The notes: generated from the letters alone by a model not told the origin. A stretch of 64,000 nt of DNA from Glycocaulis sp. (GCA_022565665.1 JAIUMI010000007.1:55553-119552); one strand, 5' to 3'. Counted from the first letter of the stretch, positions 30,746-40,355 are shown. A program made the numbers and translations.

Positions 30746-32521
30746 ATGACCACTGTTCGCCGCCCCGGACGCGCCCGCGCCGTTGGCCACCGTCTGCGGC
30801 GCATGCGCGACCAGTCCATGAAGGCGCCCATCACCCATGGCGAGGGCATAGACGCGCAGGCCGGGCCGACCGAGAATGCCGTGCTGGAATGCGGCTGGGG
30901 CAGGCTGGCCTTCGCGCAGACCTTCACGACCGCCGAAGCGCTGGTGGAAACCCTGCGCGGCGAGGCGAGCGAGCAGCGCGATATCGGGTTCTACATCCGT
31001 GATCCCCACGTCGTGCTGGCGGCAGCCCCGCAGGAAGTGTTTCTTGACCCGTCCCACACCTACCGGCTGGATCTGGCGACCTACCGGGCGCGCCGTCAGA
31101 AGGGGCAGAGCGGCTATGTGGTGCGCCGCTTGTGCTCGGAGGCCGATGCCAAGGCGGTGAACCGCATCTACCGCGCACGCGGCATGGTGCCGGTTGATCC
31201 GGCGTTCTTCTGGCATCAGCGCGACAGCCGTACACTGACATTCCTTGTCGCCGAGCATGGCGAGACCGGCGAAATCATCGGTGCCGTCACCGGCGTGGAT
31301 CACGCCCGCGCCTTTAGCGATCCGGAAAACGGGTCTTCGCTCTGGTGCCTTGCGGTGGACCCGCGTACCGCCCTGCCGGGCATTGGTGAGGCGCTGGTGC
31401 GCCGTCTGGCCGAGCTATTCCAGGCGCGCGGGGCGGCCTATATGGATCTCTCCGTTCTGCACGACAACACGCAGGCCATAGCGCTCTACGAGAAGCTGGG
31501 CTTTACGCGCGTCCCCTTCTTCACGCTCAAACGCAAGAACACGATAAATGAGAAGCTCTTCATCGGCCCTCCGCCGGAAGAGGAGCTGAACCCCTATGCC
31601 CGCATCATCGTGGACGAGGCGCGCCGGCGCGGTATCGGCGTGGAAGTGCTCGACGCCGAAGGCGGCTTTTTCCGTCTGAACTGGGGCGGGCGCTCTGTCA
31701 TCTGCCGGGAGTCGCTTTCCGAGCTGACCAGCGCGGTGGCGATGAGCCGGTGTGACGACAAGGCGGTGACCCGCCGCCTTATGGAGCGGGCCGGTGTGCC
31801 TGTGCCGCGCCAGCTCGCCGCAAGTGCCAGCGAAGCCGAACGCGCGGCCTTCCTGGCCGAATGCGGCTCGGTCGTCGTCAAGCCTGCACGCGGTGAACAG
31901 GGACGCGGCGTGGTGGTCGGCATTGAGACGGCTGAAGAGCTGGATGCGGCGGTGGAATACGCCGCGCGCGTGAACCCGGATGTGATCATCGAGGAATGCG
32001 TGACAGGCGATGACCTGCGTGTGCTGGTGATCAATGACGAGGTCGTGGCCGCGGCCCTGCGCAAGCCCCCGGAGATCACGGGCGACGGCGCGCAGACCGT
32101 GCGCCGCCTGATCGAGCGGTTGTCGCGCCGCCGGGAAGCGGCAACAGGCGGAGAATCGCGCATTCCGCTGGACGAGGAGACAGCGCGCTGTGTCCGCGCG
32201 AACGGTTATGAGCTGGATGATGCCTTGCCACGCGGTATGACCATCCGTGTGCGGCGCACGGCCAATCTGCATACCGGCGGCACGCTGCACGATGTCACCG
32301 CGACGCTGCACGCCGACATTGCGGCGAGCGCGCTAAAGGCAGCCAGAGCCATTGATATTCCGGTTTCGGGCATGGACTTTATCGTGCAGGATCCGGCAGG
32401 GCCTGATCATGTCTTCATCGAAGCCAATGAGCGCCCGGGTCTTGCCAATCACGAACCCCAGCCGACGGCGGAGCGCTTTGTGGATCTGCTCTTCCCGCTT
32501 TCTGCGGCCCGCCCGGACTGA
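30746..32521 (+). CDS. ngg: N-acetylglutaminylglutamine synthetase (GNAT + ATP-grasp fusion)
   Basis: 591 residues. A GNAT acetyltransferase module at about 125-255 (W-C-L-A-V-D-P-R-T-A-L-P-G-I-G; D-N-T-Q-A-I-A-L-Y-E-K-L-G-F) is fused to an ATP-grasp ligase from about 300 to the end (V-V-V-K-P-A-R-G-E-Q-G-R-G-V-V-V-G; F-I-E-A-N-E-R-P-G-L). The layout fits acetylation followed by peptide bond formation to yield N-acetyl-Gln-Gln. 24 bases after asnO, 8 bases before the peptidase. Confidence 0.94.
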   Translation: MTTVRRPGRARAVGHRLRRMRDQSMKAPITHGEGIDAQAGPTENAVLECGWGRLAFAQTFTTAEALVETLRGEASEQRDIGFYIRDPHVVLAAAPQEVFLDPSHTYRLDLATYRARRQKGQSGYVVRRLCSEADAKAVNRIYRARGMVPVDPAFFWHQRDSRTLTFLVAEHGETGEIIGAVTGVDHARAFSDPENGSSLWCLAVDPRTALPGIGEALVRRLAELFQARGAAYMDLSVLHDNTQAIALYEKLGFTRVPFFTLKRKNTINEKLFIGPPPEEELNPYARIIVDEARRRGIGVEVLDAEGGFFRLNWGGRSVICRESLSELTSAVAMSRCDDKAVTRRLMERAGVPVPRQLAASASEAERAAFLAECGSVVVKPARGEQGRGVVVGIETAEELDAAVEYAARVNPDVIIEECVTGDDLRVLVINDEVVAAALRKPPEITGDGAQTVRRLIERLSRRREAATGGESRIPLDEETARCVRANGYELDDALPRGMTIRVRRTANLHTGGTLHDVTATLHADIAASALKAARAIDIPVSGMDFIVQDPAGPDHVFIEANERPGLANHEPQPTAERFVDLLFPLSAARPD

Positions 32522-32529
32522 CAAGGATC

Positions 32530-33714
32530 ATGCCCCGCGCCATGCCCATCATTGACGACACCTATCTTGCCGGCTTCCTCAGGCAATTGCTCGAAACACC
32601 CAGCCCCACCGGCTACACCGATGCGGTAACCCGGCTGTGCTGCCAGGAGCTGGAACGGCTTGGGGTGGACTATGAGATCACGCGGCGCGGCGCGATCCGG
32701 GCGAAGCTGCAGGGCGGTAGACGCCAGCCTGCACGCGCCCTGATCGCCCATGTCGACACGCTGGGCGCGCAGATCAAGGCGCTGAAAGACAATGGCCGGA
32801 TGGAGCTGGTCCCCATCGGGCACTGGTCCTCGCGCTTTGCCGAAGGCGCGCGCTGCACCGTGTTCACCGCCGAACATGGCGCCTTCCGGGGCTCCATCCT
32901 GCCGCTCAAAGCGTCCGGCCACACCTTCAATGACGAGGTGGATACCCAGCCTGTCGCGTGGACGCAGGTGGAACTGCGCCCGGACGTGGTGGCCGAAAAC
33001 CGGGCCGACCTCGAAGCGCTGGGCTTCAATATCGGCGATTTCATCGCCATCGATCCGCAGGCGGAGTTTCTCGATAACGGCTTCATCGTCTCGCGCCATC
33101 TGGATGACAAGGCGGGCGTGGCAGCGATGTTTGCCGCGCTGAAAGCCCTCGTGGAGGGTGAACAGCATCTGGCGGTCGACACCTATTTCCTGATCTCGGT
33201 GACCGAGGAGGTGGGTCATGGCGCCAGCTCTGTCCTGACCAAGGACATCGCTTCCATGATCACGATCGACAATGGCACCACCGCGCCGGGCCAGAACAGC
33301 CGTGAGTTCGGCGTGACGGTCTCCATGGCCGACCAGACTGGCCCGTTCGACTATCACCTCACCCAGAAGCTTTTGCGCCTGTGCCGGGATGAGGGGATCG
33401 ACCATCAGCGCGATATCTTCCGCTATTACCGCTCGGACTCGGCAGCCGCCATTGAGGCAGGCGCGGACGTGCGCACGGCGCTGGTGACGTTCGGCATCGA
33501 TGCCAGTCACGGCTATGAGCGCATCCACATGCACGCCCTGCATTCGGTGGCCCGGCTGATCCATGCCTATGCGGTCTCGCGCGTGGAGATCCGGCGCGAT
33601 GCCGACCTGCTGACGGGCGATCTGGAAGGCTTTCCCGGCGTGCCGATGGACCCGGCCGAGGAAGAAGCCTGGGATGGGCGCGACGACCGTCCGGGCCGTC
33701 CCAGCGAAGGCTAG
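32530..33714 (+). CDS. NAGGN-associated M42-family peptidase
   Basis: 394 residues, dinuclear zinc aminopeptidase fold. Ligands visible: I-A-H-V-D-T-L-G, S-R-H-L-D-D-K-A-G-V, V-T-E-E-V-G-H-G and T-I-D-N-G-T-T. This subfamily is a constant third member of NAGGN clusters, where it may turn over the osmolyte. Ends in a CTAG shared with the convergent EAL gene. Confidence 0.93.
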   Translation: MPRAMPIIDDTYLAGFLRQLLETPSPTGYTDAVTRLCCQELERLGVDYEITRRGAIRAKLQGGRRQPARALIAHVDTLGAQIKALKDNGRMELVPIGHWSSRFAEGARCTVFTAEHGAFRGSILPLKASGHTFNDEVDTQPVAWTQVELRPDVVAENRADLEALGFNIGDFIAIDPQAEFLDNGFIVSRHLDDKAGVAAMFAALKALVEGEQHLAVDTYFLISVTEEVGHGASSVLTKDIASMITIDNGTTAPGQNSREFGVTVSMADQTGPFDYHLTQKLLRLCRDEGIDHQRDIFRYYRSDSAAAIEAGADVRTALVTFGIDASHGYERIHMHALHSVARLIHAYAVSRVEIRRDADLLTGDLEGFPGVPMDPAEEEAWDGRDDRPGRPSEG

Positions 33715-34484
33715 CCTGTCGCGGCCAGGGTCACCTTGGCAGGGTCCGGCCCGCTGATCTCCGGCAGGCCGGCGATCTGCGGGCGGGCAAACAGGAAGCC
33801 CTGCATCAGATTGATACCGAGCGCCTGCAGGGCCTGCATCTCTTCGAGTGTCTCGATACCTTCAGCCACGATTTTCAGATTGAGCAGGTTGGCCGTGGCA
33901 AGAATGCCCTTGATGATGGCTGTGCGCCCATGGTCGTTATGCACATTGCGAATGAGGCCCATATCCAGCTTGATCACGTCCGGGCGAAACTCGGCGAGCA
34001 GGCCGAGGCCGGAAAAGCCGGCGCCGAAATCGTCAATCGCGGTAACGAGATTGCGCGCCTTGTATTCCTGGATGATCGCCTTGACGTGGTCGACATCCTC
34101 CATCCGCTCGCCCTCGGTAAACTCCAGCATGATGCGGTTGACCGCAAAACCGGTCCGGTCAGCGGCCTGCAAGGTCGCGCGGATGCAGGCGGCGGGCACA
34201 TAGACCGCATTGGGCAGGAAGTTGATGGACAGCAGCGGTCCGTCCGGCTCGTTGAACAGTTCGGTCGCCATCTCGATGGCCTTGACCCGGCAGGACTGGT
34301 CGAAGGCGTAGCGGTTCTCTTCGGTCACCTGATCGAGCACCCAGCCCGCGCCCTGGCCTTCGGGTCCGCGAACCAGCGCCTCATAGGCCCAGACGCGCCG
34401 CGCCGCCATGTCGATGATGGGATGAAACGCCATGGTGAAGTCAAAGGGCGCCTCGACGCCATTGCGGCAGGCAGAGCAGGTCAT
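33711..34484 (-). CDS. Stand-alone EAL-domain cyclic-di-GMP phosphodiesterase
   Basis: 257 residues with only an EAL domain plus a short N-terminus carrying M-T-C-S-A-C-R-N-G. Catalytic marks are all present: E-A-L-V-R-G, S-I-N-F-L-P, L-E-F-T-E-G-E, A-I-D-D-F-G-A-G, V-I-K-L-D, V-A-E-G-I-E and L-M-Q-G-F. So it should hydrolyse c-di-GMP. The two N-terminal cysteines may bind a metal or form a redox switch. Start at 34484 chosen because the C-x-x-C opening looks like a true N-terminus; upstream ATGs at 34517 and 34514 are possible. Confidence 0.9.
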   Translation of the reverse strand: MTCSACRNGVEAPFDFTMAFHPIIDMAARRVWAYEALVRGPEGQGAGWVLDQVTEENRYAFDQSCRVKAIEMATELFNEPDGPLLSINFLPNAVYVPAACIRATLQAADRTGFAVNRIMLEFTEGERMEDVDHVKAIIQEYKARNLVTAIDDFGAGFSGLGLLAEFRPDVIKLDMGLIRNVHNDHGRTAIIKGILATANLLNLKIVAEGIETLEEMQALQALGINLMQGFLFARPQIAGLPEISGPDPAKVTLAATG

Positions 34485-34668
34485 GGAAAGGTCCGTTGAG
34501 GCTGATATTGGCATCATTGCTAGCCGAACAACCATAATAAACCTTTACGGATTAGGCATTTGGCGTGGTCCGGTTTGCGCCCGGCGCCTATAGGGACTTG
34601 CAACCTCGCCGAATTTCCAGAGATTGGCGCTTTGCAGTGCAGCATGACCAATCAGAAAGGCCGTACCG

Positions 34669-35586
34669 ATGAAATACGATCCCGCGCGCGAGAGTGCACC
34701 GCGCCCTGTCGACAGTCAGGACGTGCAGGGGCTCGCTGATGGCCTTGCCCGGCTGCTGACCGTGGAGGAGCTCGATACCGATCTTTATCGAGGCCCGCGC
34801 AACCCCGGTGGCAAGGGCCGGGTGTTTGGCGGACAGGTGGTCGGACAGGCGCTGCGCAGTGCGGCGGCCTCGGTGGATCCTGAACGAACCGCCCACTCGC
34901 TGCATGCCTATTTCATGCGCGCGGGCAATGAGGATTATCCCATCATCTTCCGCGTGGAGCGCGATTTTGATGGCGGCAGCTTCTCCACCCGCCGCGTGAT
35001 CGCCATGCAGCGGGGTCAGCCCATTCTCAACATGGCGGCCTCTTTCCAGCGTCATGAGGAAGGCCTCTCCCATGCTGACACCATGCCGGATGTCCCCGCT
35101 CCGGAGGAGCTGAAGAGCGAGGCGGAGCTGGCGCTGGAGCAGAAGGACTCCCTGCCCGAAGCCTTCTTCAATATGGTCACCCGCCCGCGCCCCATCGAGC
35201 TGCGTCCCGTCGGTCCGTGGTCGCCGGGCAACCCGCCCAAGCTTGATCCGGTGCGCCATATCTGGTTCCGCGTGCGCGGCAGTCTGGGCGATGATGCGCT
35301 GCTGCATCAGGCCGCGCTCGCTTATGCGTCCGACATGGCGCTGCTGGGCACGTCCATGCAGCCGCACGGGGTCAGCTGGGTGTCGCCTGGCCTGCAATCG
35401 GCGAGCCTTGATCACGCCGTCTGGTTCCATGGGAATGTGCGCATGGATGAATGGCTGCTTTACACCACGGACAGCCCGTGGGCGGGCGGCGGGCGCGGCT
35501 TCAACCGCGGCCGGCTCTTTACCCGCGATGGCAGGCTGGTCGCCTCCACCGCGCAGGAAGGCCTGATCCGGATCCGGAAGAAGTAG
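34669..35586 (+). CDS. tesB: Acyl-CoA thioesterase II
   Basis: 305 residues, double hot-dog fold. Marks: R-V-F-G-G-Q-V-V-G-Q-A-L, H-S-L-H-A-Y-F-M-R-A-G, S-F-S-T-R-R-V-I-A-M-Q, Y-A-S-D-M-A-L-L, and the late S-L-D-H-A-V-W-F-H with R-G-F-N-R-G-R-L-F. Hydrolyses medium and long acyl-CoA. Stop only 2 bases from the convergent aminotransferase stop. The 184-base gap upstream shows no gene. Confidence 0.96.
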   Translation: MKYDPARESAPRPVDSQDVQGLADGLARLLTVEELDTDLYRGPRNPGGKGRVFGGQVVGQALRSAAASVDPERTAHSLHAYFMRAGNEDYPIIFRVERDFDGGSFSTRRVIAMQRGQPILNMAASFQRHEEGLSHADTMPDVPAPEELKSEAELALEQKDSLPEAFFNMVTRPRPIELRPVGPWSPGNPPKLDPVRHIWFRVRGSLGDDALLHQAALAYASDMALLGTSMQPHGVSWVSPGLQSASLDHAVWFHGNVRMDEWLLYTTDSPWAGGGRGFNRGRLFTRDGRLVASTAQEGLIRIRKK

Positions 35587-35588
35587 GG

Positions 35589-36722
35589 CTACTTCTTCAA
35601 ATTCCTGAACCACGGCTCCAAGCGGGCAACCGCCTCTTTCACTTCCGGTGTGGACACCGCGAAGCTGAAGCGCATGAAGCGGTGGCCGTTGACGGGATCG
35701 AAATCGAGCCCCGGCGCGGTGGCGACGTACGTATCGCGGAGCAGGCGCTCGCAGAAGGCTAGCGAATTGCCCGTCAGATGGCTGATGTCGGCCCAGACAT
35801 AGAAGGCCCCGTCCGGCGGCGCGATTGAGCTCAGCCCCATGCGCGGAAGGGCTTCCAGCAGCGCGGCCCGGTTGGCGCGGTAGGTCTCCACATGGGCTTC
35901 CAGCTCCTCGCGGCAGTCCATCGCGGCGAGCGCTGCGTGCTGGCTCAATGAGGGCGGGGACAGGAAGAGATTGCCGCGATAGGCGCGTACCGTGTCGGCA
36001 AGCTCTGAAGGGGCAATGATCCAGCCCAGCCGCCAACCCACCATGGAATAGTATTTGGAGAAGCTGTTGACGATGAAGGCCTCGTCATCGAACTCCAGAA
36101 CGCTGGGGGTTGGCTTATCATAAGCAATGCCATGATAAATCTCGTCGGAAATGATCCGTATACCGCGTTTCCGGCAGACATCCGCTATGGAAGCGAGTTC
36201 TTCCGGCGGCAGGATGGTGCCGGTCGGGTTTGCCGGGCTGGCGATGAGGATGCCTTGCGGCGCCGGGTCCATCGCCTCGATCATCTGCGCACTGAGCTGG
36301 TAGCGCGTGTCGGGCCCGCAATCGATCTCGACCGGCACCAGATGGATCGCCCGTGAGGTGTTGCGATAGGCGACATAGCCGGGGCGTGCCATGGCGATGC
36401 GGTCACCGGCCTCGAAGCCCGCCAGCATGGCCAGCAGCAGGGCAGGGGAGGCGCCTGCGGTGAGGATCACCCGTTCCGGCGCGATATCGAGGCCATAGGC
36501 CTGGCGATACTGCGCTGCGATGCGGGCACGTAGAGGCGCGCTCTCCCAATAGCTCATCGCATCTGTGTCGAGTACGCGGTGCGCCGCCTCAATCGCGGCC
36601 TTTGGCGCACCGGTGGAGGGCTGGCCGAACTCCATGTGGATGACGGGCTGGCCTTCGGCTTTCAGCCGGTGGGCAAGCTCTGAAATCGCGATGGCCTTGA
36701 AGGGTTCGATACGGGTCGTCAT
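35589..36722 (-). CDS. PLP-dependent class I/II aminotransferase
   Basis: 377 residues, aspartate-aminotransferase fold I. PLP lysine in N-S-F-S-K-Y-Y-S-M-V-G-W-R-L-G; S-P-A-N-P-T-G-T and S-D-E-I-Y-H-G-I are the cofactor-pocket marks; R-F-S-F-A binds the substrate carboxylate. Substrate cannot be named from sequence. Follows the DUF4197 gene by 9 bases on the same strand. Confidence 0.92.
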   Translation of the reverse strand: MTTRIEPFKAIAISELAHRLKAEGQPVIHMEFGQPSTGAPKAAIEAAHRVLDTDAMSYWESAPLRARIAAQYRQAYGLDIAPERVILTAGASPALLLAMLAGFEAGDRIAMARPGYVAYRNTSRAIHLVPVEIDCGPDTRYQLSAQMIEAMDPAPQGILIASPANPTGTILPPEELASIADVCRKRGIRIISDEIYHGIAYDKPTPSVLEFDDEAFIVNSFSKYYSMVGWRLGWIIAPSELADTVRAYRGNLFLSPPSLSQHAALAAMDCREELEAHVETYRANRAALLEALPRMGLSSIAPPDGAFYVWADISHLTGNSLAFCERLLRDTYVATAPGLDFDPVNGHRFMRFSFAVSTPEVKEAVARLEPWFRNLKK

Positions 36723-36731
36723 GCGGCCTGT

Positions 36732-37427
36732 CTAGCCGCCAAACAGTCCCCGCAAAAGCCCTGTTGCGCGGCGCACCGGATCACGCCGGATGGATCGCTC
36801 CTCCTCACCGACATAGTGGAAGATGCCGCCGAGCGCGCGCTCCACGGCGAAATCAGTGAGCTGGCCGCGCAAGTTTGCCGCCGGATTGCCGCCACCGCGC
36901 CCGAACAGCCCGCCAAGGCCTGAGCGCTGGGTGACAAGGTTCGACGCGCCATCGAGCGCGGAATACGCGCCGGACGCGGTGAGGGTTTCTTCCATGGGCG
37001 GGCGCAGGAGACGGGTCAGCGGTGCCTCTGTGCGGCCCCTCAAGTATTGAGTGGCCGCCGTGTCCGGCCCGCGGATGATCGAGGCGGCGTCCTGGATTGT
37101 CAGGGAACGGATGGCATCAACAACTAGGCGGCGCGCGGGCGGCATGGCCTGCTCCGCTGCGCGGTTCATCCGCATCTCCACATCGTCGAGCGGTCCGGCG
37201 AGGCCCAGCGGCTGCAGGCGCTGCTGCGCGCTGCGCATCGTGCCGGGAAGCGGTATGCGCACCACCGGGTCGCCAAAGAAACCATCGCGCCTGCCAAGCC
37301 GGGTGGTCGCTGCTTCCGTCGCGGTGGTGAGAAGCTGGCGGATGGCCGCGCCGCTATCGGCTTGCGCAAAGCCCGCAGGCGTTATGGTGAAGGCCAGCCC
37401 CGTGGCCAGAAATATGCGGCGGTCCAT
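36732..37427 (-). CDS. DUF4197-family exported protein
   Basis: 231 residues. Leader R-R-I-F-L-A-T-G-L-A-F-T with an RR pair that may mark export by Tat. The body matches DUF4197: M-N-R-A-A-E-Q-A, A-A-S-I-I-R-G-P-D-T-A-A-T-Q-Y-L, and F-H-Y-V-G-E-E-E-R-S-I-R-R-D-P at the end. Function unknown. Start at ATG 37427 with GGGAGG upstream. Confidence 0.88.
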   Translation of the reverse strand: MDRRIFLATGLAFTITPAGFAQADSGAAIRQLLTTATEAATTRLGRRDGFFGDPVVRIPLPGTMRSAQQRLQPLGLAGPLDDVEMRMNRAAEQAMPPARRLVVDAIRSLTIQDAASIIRGPDTAATQYLRGRTEAPLTRLLRPPMEETLTASGAYSALDGASNLVTQRSGLGGLFGRGGGNPAANLRGQLTDFAVERALGGIFHYVGEEERSIRRDPVRRATGLLRGLFGG

Positions 37428-37508
37428 CGGCAATCCTCCCTCGCCCCTGATCTCGAAGCGATGATGACTATACGCCGATGAACGCAGGCTGACAGAAAAA
37501 CCCTGCGC

Positions 37509-39428
37509 CTATTCGGCGGCGATTTTCTCTGTGGCCGCAGCCCCTGCATCGCGGTGACGCAGCGCCCGGCCGAGCTTCGTCTTGCCGTGGGACTTGGTAA
37601 AGCCGTCCTTCGTCCAGATCAGCCCGCCGCCTACCAGCACATGCGTCACCACGCCGTCAGAGCGGTTGACCAGCTGCTCGTGCTCGAAGACGTCGCGATG
37701 GATGAATTGCAGCCCGGCATCGGAATCGTAGGCTTTCAGGGCCTCAGGGTCGATGATCGCGATATCGGCTACATCGCCGATTTCGATGCGACCTGCCTCG
37801 ATGCCGATGAAGTCCGCCGGGTCGCGTGTCAGGCGCTTCACCTGCGCAGCGACGCGCTCCATGCCCTCTTCCTGCGCCAGCTGGAGGCAGCGCAGATTGC
37901 CGTCATAGAAGGCCATATTGGTCAGGTGCGCGCCGGAATCGTTGAAGCCGGGGAATATCTGCGGATCGGTGAGCAGCTTTTTCACCACCTCCATGTCCCG
38001 GTTGGCGGAGATCGTCCACCAGCGCAGATCGGTGTCGTAGAGCTGGAACAGGCCCAGCACGAAATACGGCTCGCCGGTAAGCGGTTCGGTGGCCATCAGG
38101 GGCAGGGCATCAAACGCCGCGCGCTCCTCCTCGGAGCGGATGACATCGGGCATGCCAAAGCTGACCTGATAGCGCCGGAACACGTCCTCGAACGTCTCGC
38201 CCACCCAGTCTGCCGGGCAGCCGGAATGGAACACCATCTGGGCAAGATCACGGTCAAACGCCATCTGCTCGGCGCGCATCTTGCGCTTGAAACCTGCCAG
38301 CCCACCCTGCTTGCCGTGCATCCACATCTTGGCGAAGCGTTCCTGATAGCCAGGGTCGGCGAGAATGGCCTGCCTTGCCTCGCGGTCTTCAAGATCAGGC
38401 TCGTTGAGCGCGCGCAGTTCGGGGATTTCCTCCGCCAGCGGATTGATCGGCCCGTCCCAGTAGAGCCGGAAGGGAGCTGCCAGTGCCTGAAAGCGGAAAT
38501 GGCCCTTTAGAAGCGTGGAATTGAGAAGCCGGGTCAGGATTTTCGCCAGCTTCACGAGATTGCGATTGGCCGCCACGTCCATTGCCGCGACGGCGGTGAC
38601 TTTCAGTGGCTTGCCGTGCGCGCGCCCGCTGGTCAGCAGGAAATTGCGGAACACTTCTGCCGGATTGTCCTTGGGCGGTGTCGCCTGCCACAGCCGGCCC
38701 CAGCGGCGCAGGATCGCGGTGAGGCGCTCGAGTTCCTTGTAGCTGCCGAACTGGGAGGGGATTTTGGTCTTGCGGTGCGGGTCTTCAGCCAGAAAGTGGA
38801 AGGGCAGCGCGTCGGTGGAGAAGCCGACATAGCCCTCGCCCATCGCGGTCTCGAGCAGGCTCTCCATCTTCTGCAGCTCGGCTTCGGTCGGCTCGCGGGT
38901 AACGCTTTCCCTGAGGCCCATCACCTCCGCGCGCAGCATGGAGTGCGGGACCATCGGGATGACATTGAGGCCGAGTTTCAGCGTATCGAGATGGTCCAGA
39001 TATTCCGCCGTCGTCGTCCAGGTCGCGAGGTCGGCAGCTTTTTTCAGCACGTGCTTTGGCATGTTTTCCACGCGCGCAAAGCAATCGACGATCGGATCCT
39101 CGCCATTGCGGCGCTGATGGCCAAAGCAGATGCCAAGCGAGCAGTTGGACATGAGCACGGTCGTGGTGCCGTGACGCACCGCCTCTGGCAGCCCCGGATC
39201 AAGCTCCACCTCGAGATCGAAATGGGTATGGATGTCGAGAAGCCCTGGCATCACCCAGAGGCCCTCCGCCTCGATCACGTCTTTGGCCTTGTCGGCATCC
39301 AGCCCGGTGCCGCGCGCGGCGACCCGGCCGTCCTTGATGGCAATATCGCCGGTCACCGGCATGGCGCCGGTCCCGTCAATGACGAGGCCGTTACGGATCA
39401 GCGTGTCCCATTCGCGTCTGGCGGCCAT
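37509..39428 (-). CDS. Amidohydrolase, N-acyl-D-amino-acid deacylase family
   Basis: 639 residues, cytoplasmic (no signal peptide), unlike the secreted D-aminoacylase at 27-28.6 kb. Metal motif H-T-H in P-G-L-L-D-I-H-T-H-F-D; D in N-D-S-G-A-H-L-T; a C-terminal I-I-D-P-E-A-L strand. Starts T-L-I-R-N-G-L-V-I-D-G-T-G as usual for the superfamily. GGGAGG precedes the ATG. Could act on N-acyl-D-amino acids, but several relatives have other amide substrates. Confidence 0.85.
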   Translation of the reverse strand: MAARREWDTLIRNGLVIDGTGAMPVTGDIAIKDGRVAARGTGLDADKAKDVIEAEGLWVMPGLLDIHTHFDLEVELDPGLPEAVRHGTTTVLMSNCSLGICFGHQRRNGEDPIVDCFARVENMPKHVLKKAADLATWTTTAEYLDHLDTLKLGLNVIPMVPHSMLRAEVMGLRESVTREPTEAELQKMESLLETAMGEGYVGFSTDALPFHFLAEDPHRKTKIPSQFGSYKELERLTAILRRWGRLWQATPPKDNPAEVFRNFLLTSGRAHGKPLKVTAVAAMDVAANRNLVKLAKILTRLLNSTLLKGHFRFQALAAPFRLYWDGPINPLAEEIPELRALNEPDLEDREARQAILADPGYQERFAKMWMHGKQGGLAGFKRKMRAEQMAFDRDLAQMVFHSGCPADWVGETFEDVFRRYQVSFGMPDVIRSEEERAAFDALPLMATEPLTGEPYFVLGLFQLYDTDLRWWTISANRDMEVVKKLLTDPQIFPGFNDSGAHLTNMAFYDGNLRCLQLAQEEGMERVAAQVKRLTRDPADFIGIEAGRIEIGDVADIAIIDPEALKAYDSDAGLQFIHRDVFEHEQLVNRSDGVVTHVLVGGGLIWTKDGFTKSHGKTKLGRALRHRDAGAAATEKIAAE

Positions 39429-39452
39429 CAGGGCCTCCCTTGCTTTGTTGGT

Positions 39453-40355
39453 CTAGAGAGTATGCGGAATGCCGTGGAAATCCAGAAAGGCGGCCAAAAC
39501 CGCCTCCGGCGCTTCTACCTGCGGATAGTGGCCTATGCGTTCCAGGATCACCGTGTCAGGACCCGGCACCAGCTCGCGATAGCGCGCGACCATGTGCGCG
39601 CCCGATACCGGATCCGCCCCGCCATCAATGACCCGCAGCGGGGTTTGCGCTACCTGCAGCGCGCCGACCCAGCGTTCTCTGGATGCGCGCCGCTCGGCGA
39701 TATAGCGGATCAGCTTGTGGCCGATGGCCGGCATACCGCCATTGGCGGTGACCAGCGTCCAGAACTCTTTGAGCACTGCATCATCGGGCTGGGTGTCCGG
39801 CCCGAACACCTCGCTGAAACCCTTGCGGAAGCGCTTCTCCGTCATCAGGCGCGAGACCAGAAACCCTATCGGCGAATGGAGGAGCTTCTGGTTGAAGGTG
39901 GCGTGGTGGGTCTCCGGGAACAACCCGCCATTGAGAAACACGATGGATTGAAGCTTCGGTGTCCCGCCTTCGCTTCCGTTGTGCCGGGCAAGCAATTCCT
40001 GCGCGACCGTGTCGCCATAATCATGCGCCAGCACGTGGCATTCGCTGATCCCCAGCGCCGCGCACAGGCCCGCATGCAGATCTGCCTGATCGCGGATGGA
40101 GTAATCATAAGACGGGGGCTTGGCCGAGAAGCCGAACCCGATCATGTCTGGCGCCAGAAGGCGGAAATGCGTGGCCAGTGGTTCCCACATATCCACCCAG
40201 TCCCAGCTGGCGGTGGGAAAACCGTGAATCAGCATCAGGACCGGCCTCGACGCATCTGACCAGTCCCCGCCCTGCCAGTAGGCGATTTTCTGCCCGCGCC
40301 AGTGAAAGCGCTGCGCAGAGTTCCGCCAGTCTTCAAGGCTCGGCCTTGCGGCCAT
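39453..40355 (-). CDS. MEST-like alpha/beta hydrolase with aspartate nucleophile
   Basis: 300 residues. Oxyanion motif I-H-G-F-P-T-A-S at 43-50. The nucleophile elbow reads A-H-D-Y-G-D (110-115), so Asp112 replaces the usual Ser, as in epoxide hydrolases, haloalkane dehalogenases and MEST proteins; V-A-Q-E-L-L after it fits MEST. Late catalytic His in E-R-I-G-H-Y-P-Q. Start ATG 40355 follows GGAGGAGA; an upstream ATG would overlap the divergent promoter region. Likely an epoxide- or ester-type hydrolase of unknown substrate. Confidence 0.87.
   Translation of the reverse strand: MAARPSLEDWRNSAQRFHWRGQKIAYWQGGDWSDASRPVLMLIHGFPTASWDWVDMWEPLATHFRLLAPDMIGFGFSAKPPSYDYSIRDQADLHAGLCAALGISECHVLAHDYGDTVAQELLARHNGSEGGTPKLQSIVFLNGGLFPETHHATFNQKLLHSPIGFLVSRLMTEKRFRKGFSEVFGPDTQPDDAVLKEFWTLVTANGGMPAIGHKLIRYIAERRASRERWVGALQVAQTPLRVIDGGADPVSGAHMVARYRELVPGPDTVILERIGHYPQVEAPEAVLAAFLDFHGIPHTL

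Noticed and set aside
29765-31303. Minus-strand frame of about 512 codons opposite asnO and ngg
   Set aside because: Antisense to strong genes and spans their junction, no signal or domain.
38616-40259. Plus-strand frame of about 547 codons across the amidohydrolase and MEST-like genes
   Set aside because: Covers two well-supported minus-strand genes and shows no recognised motif.
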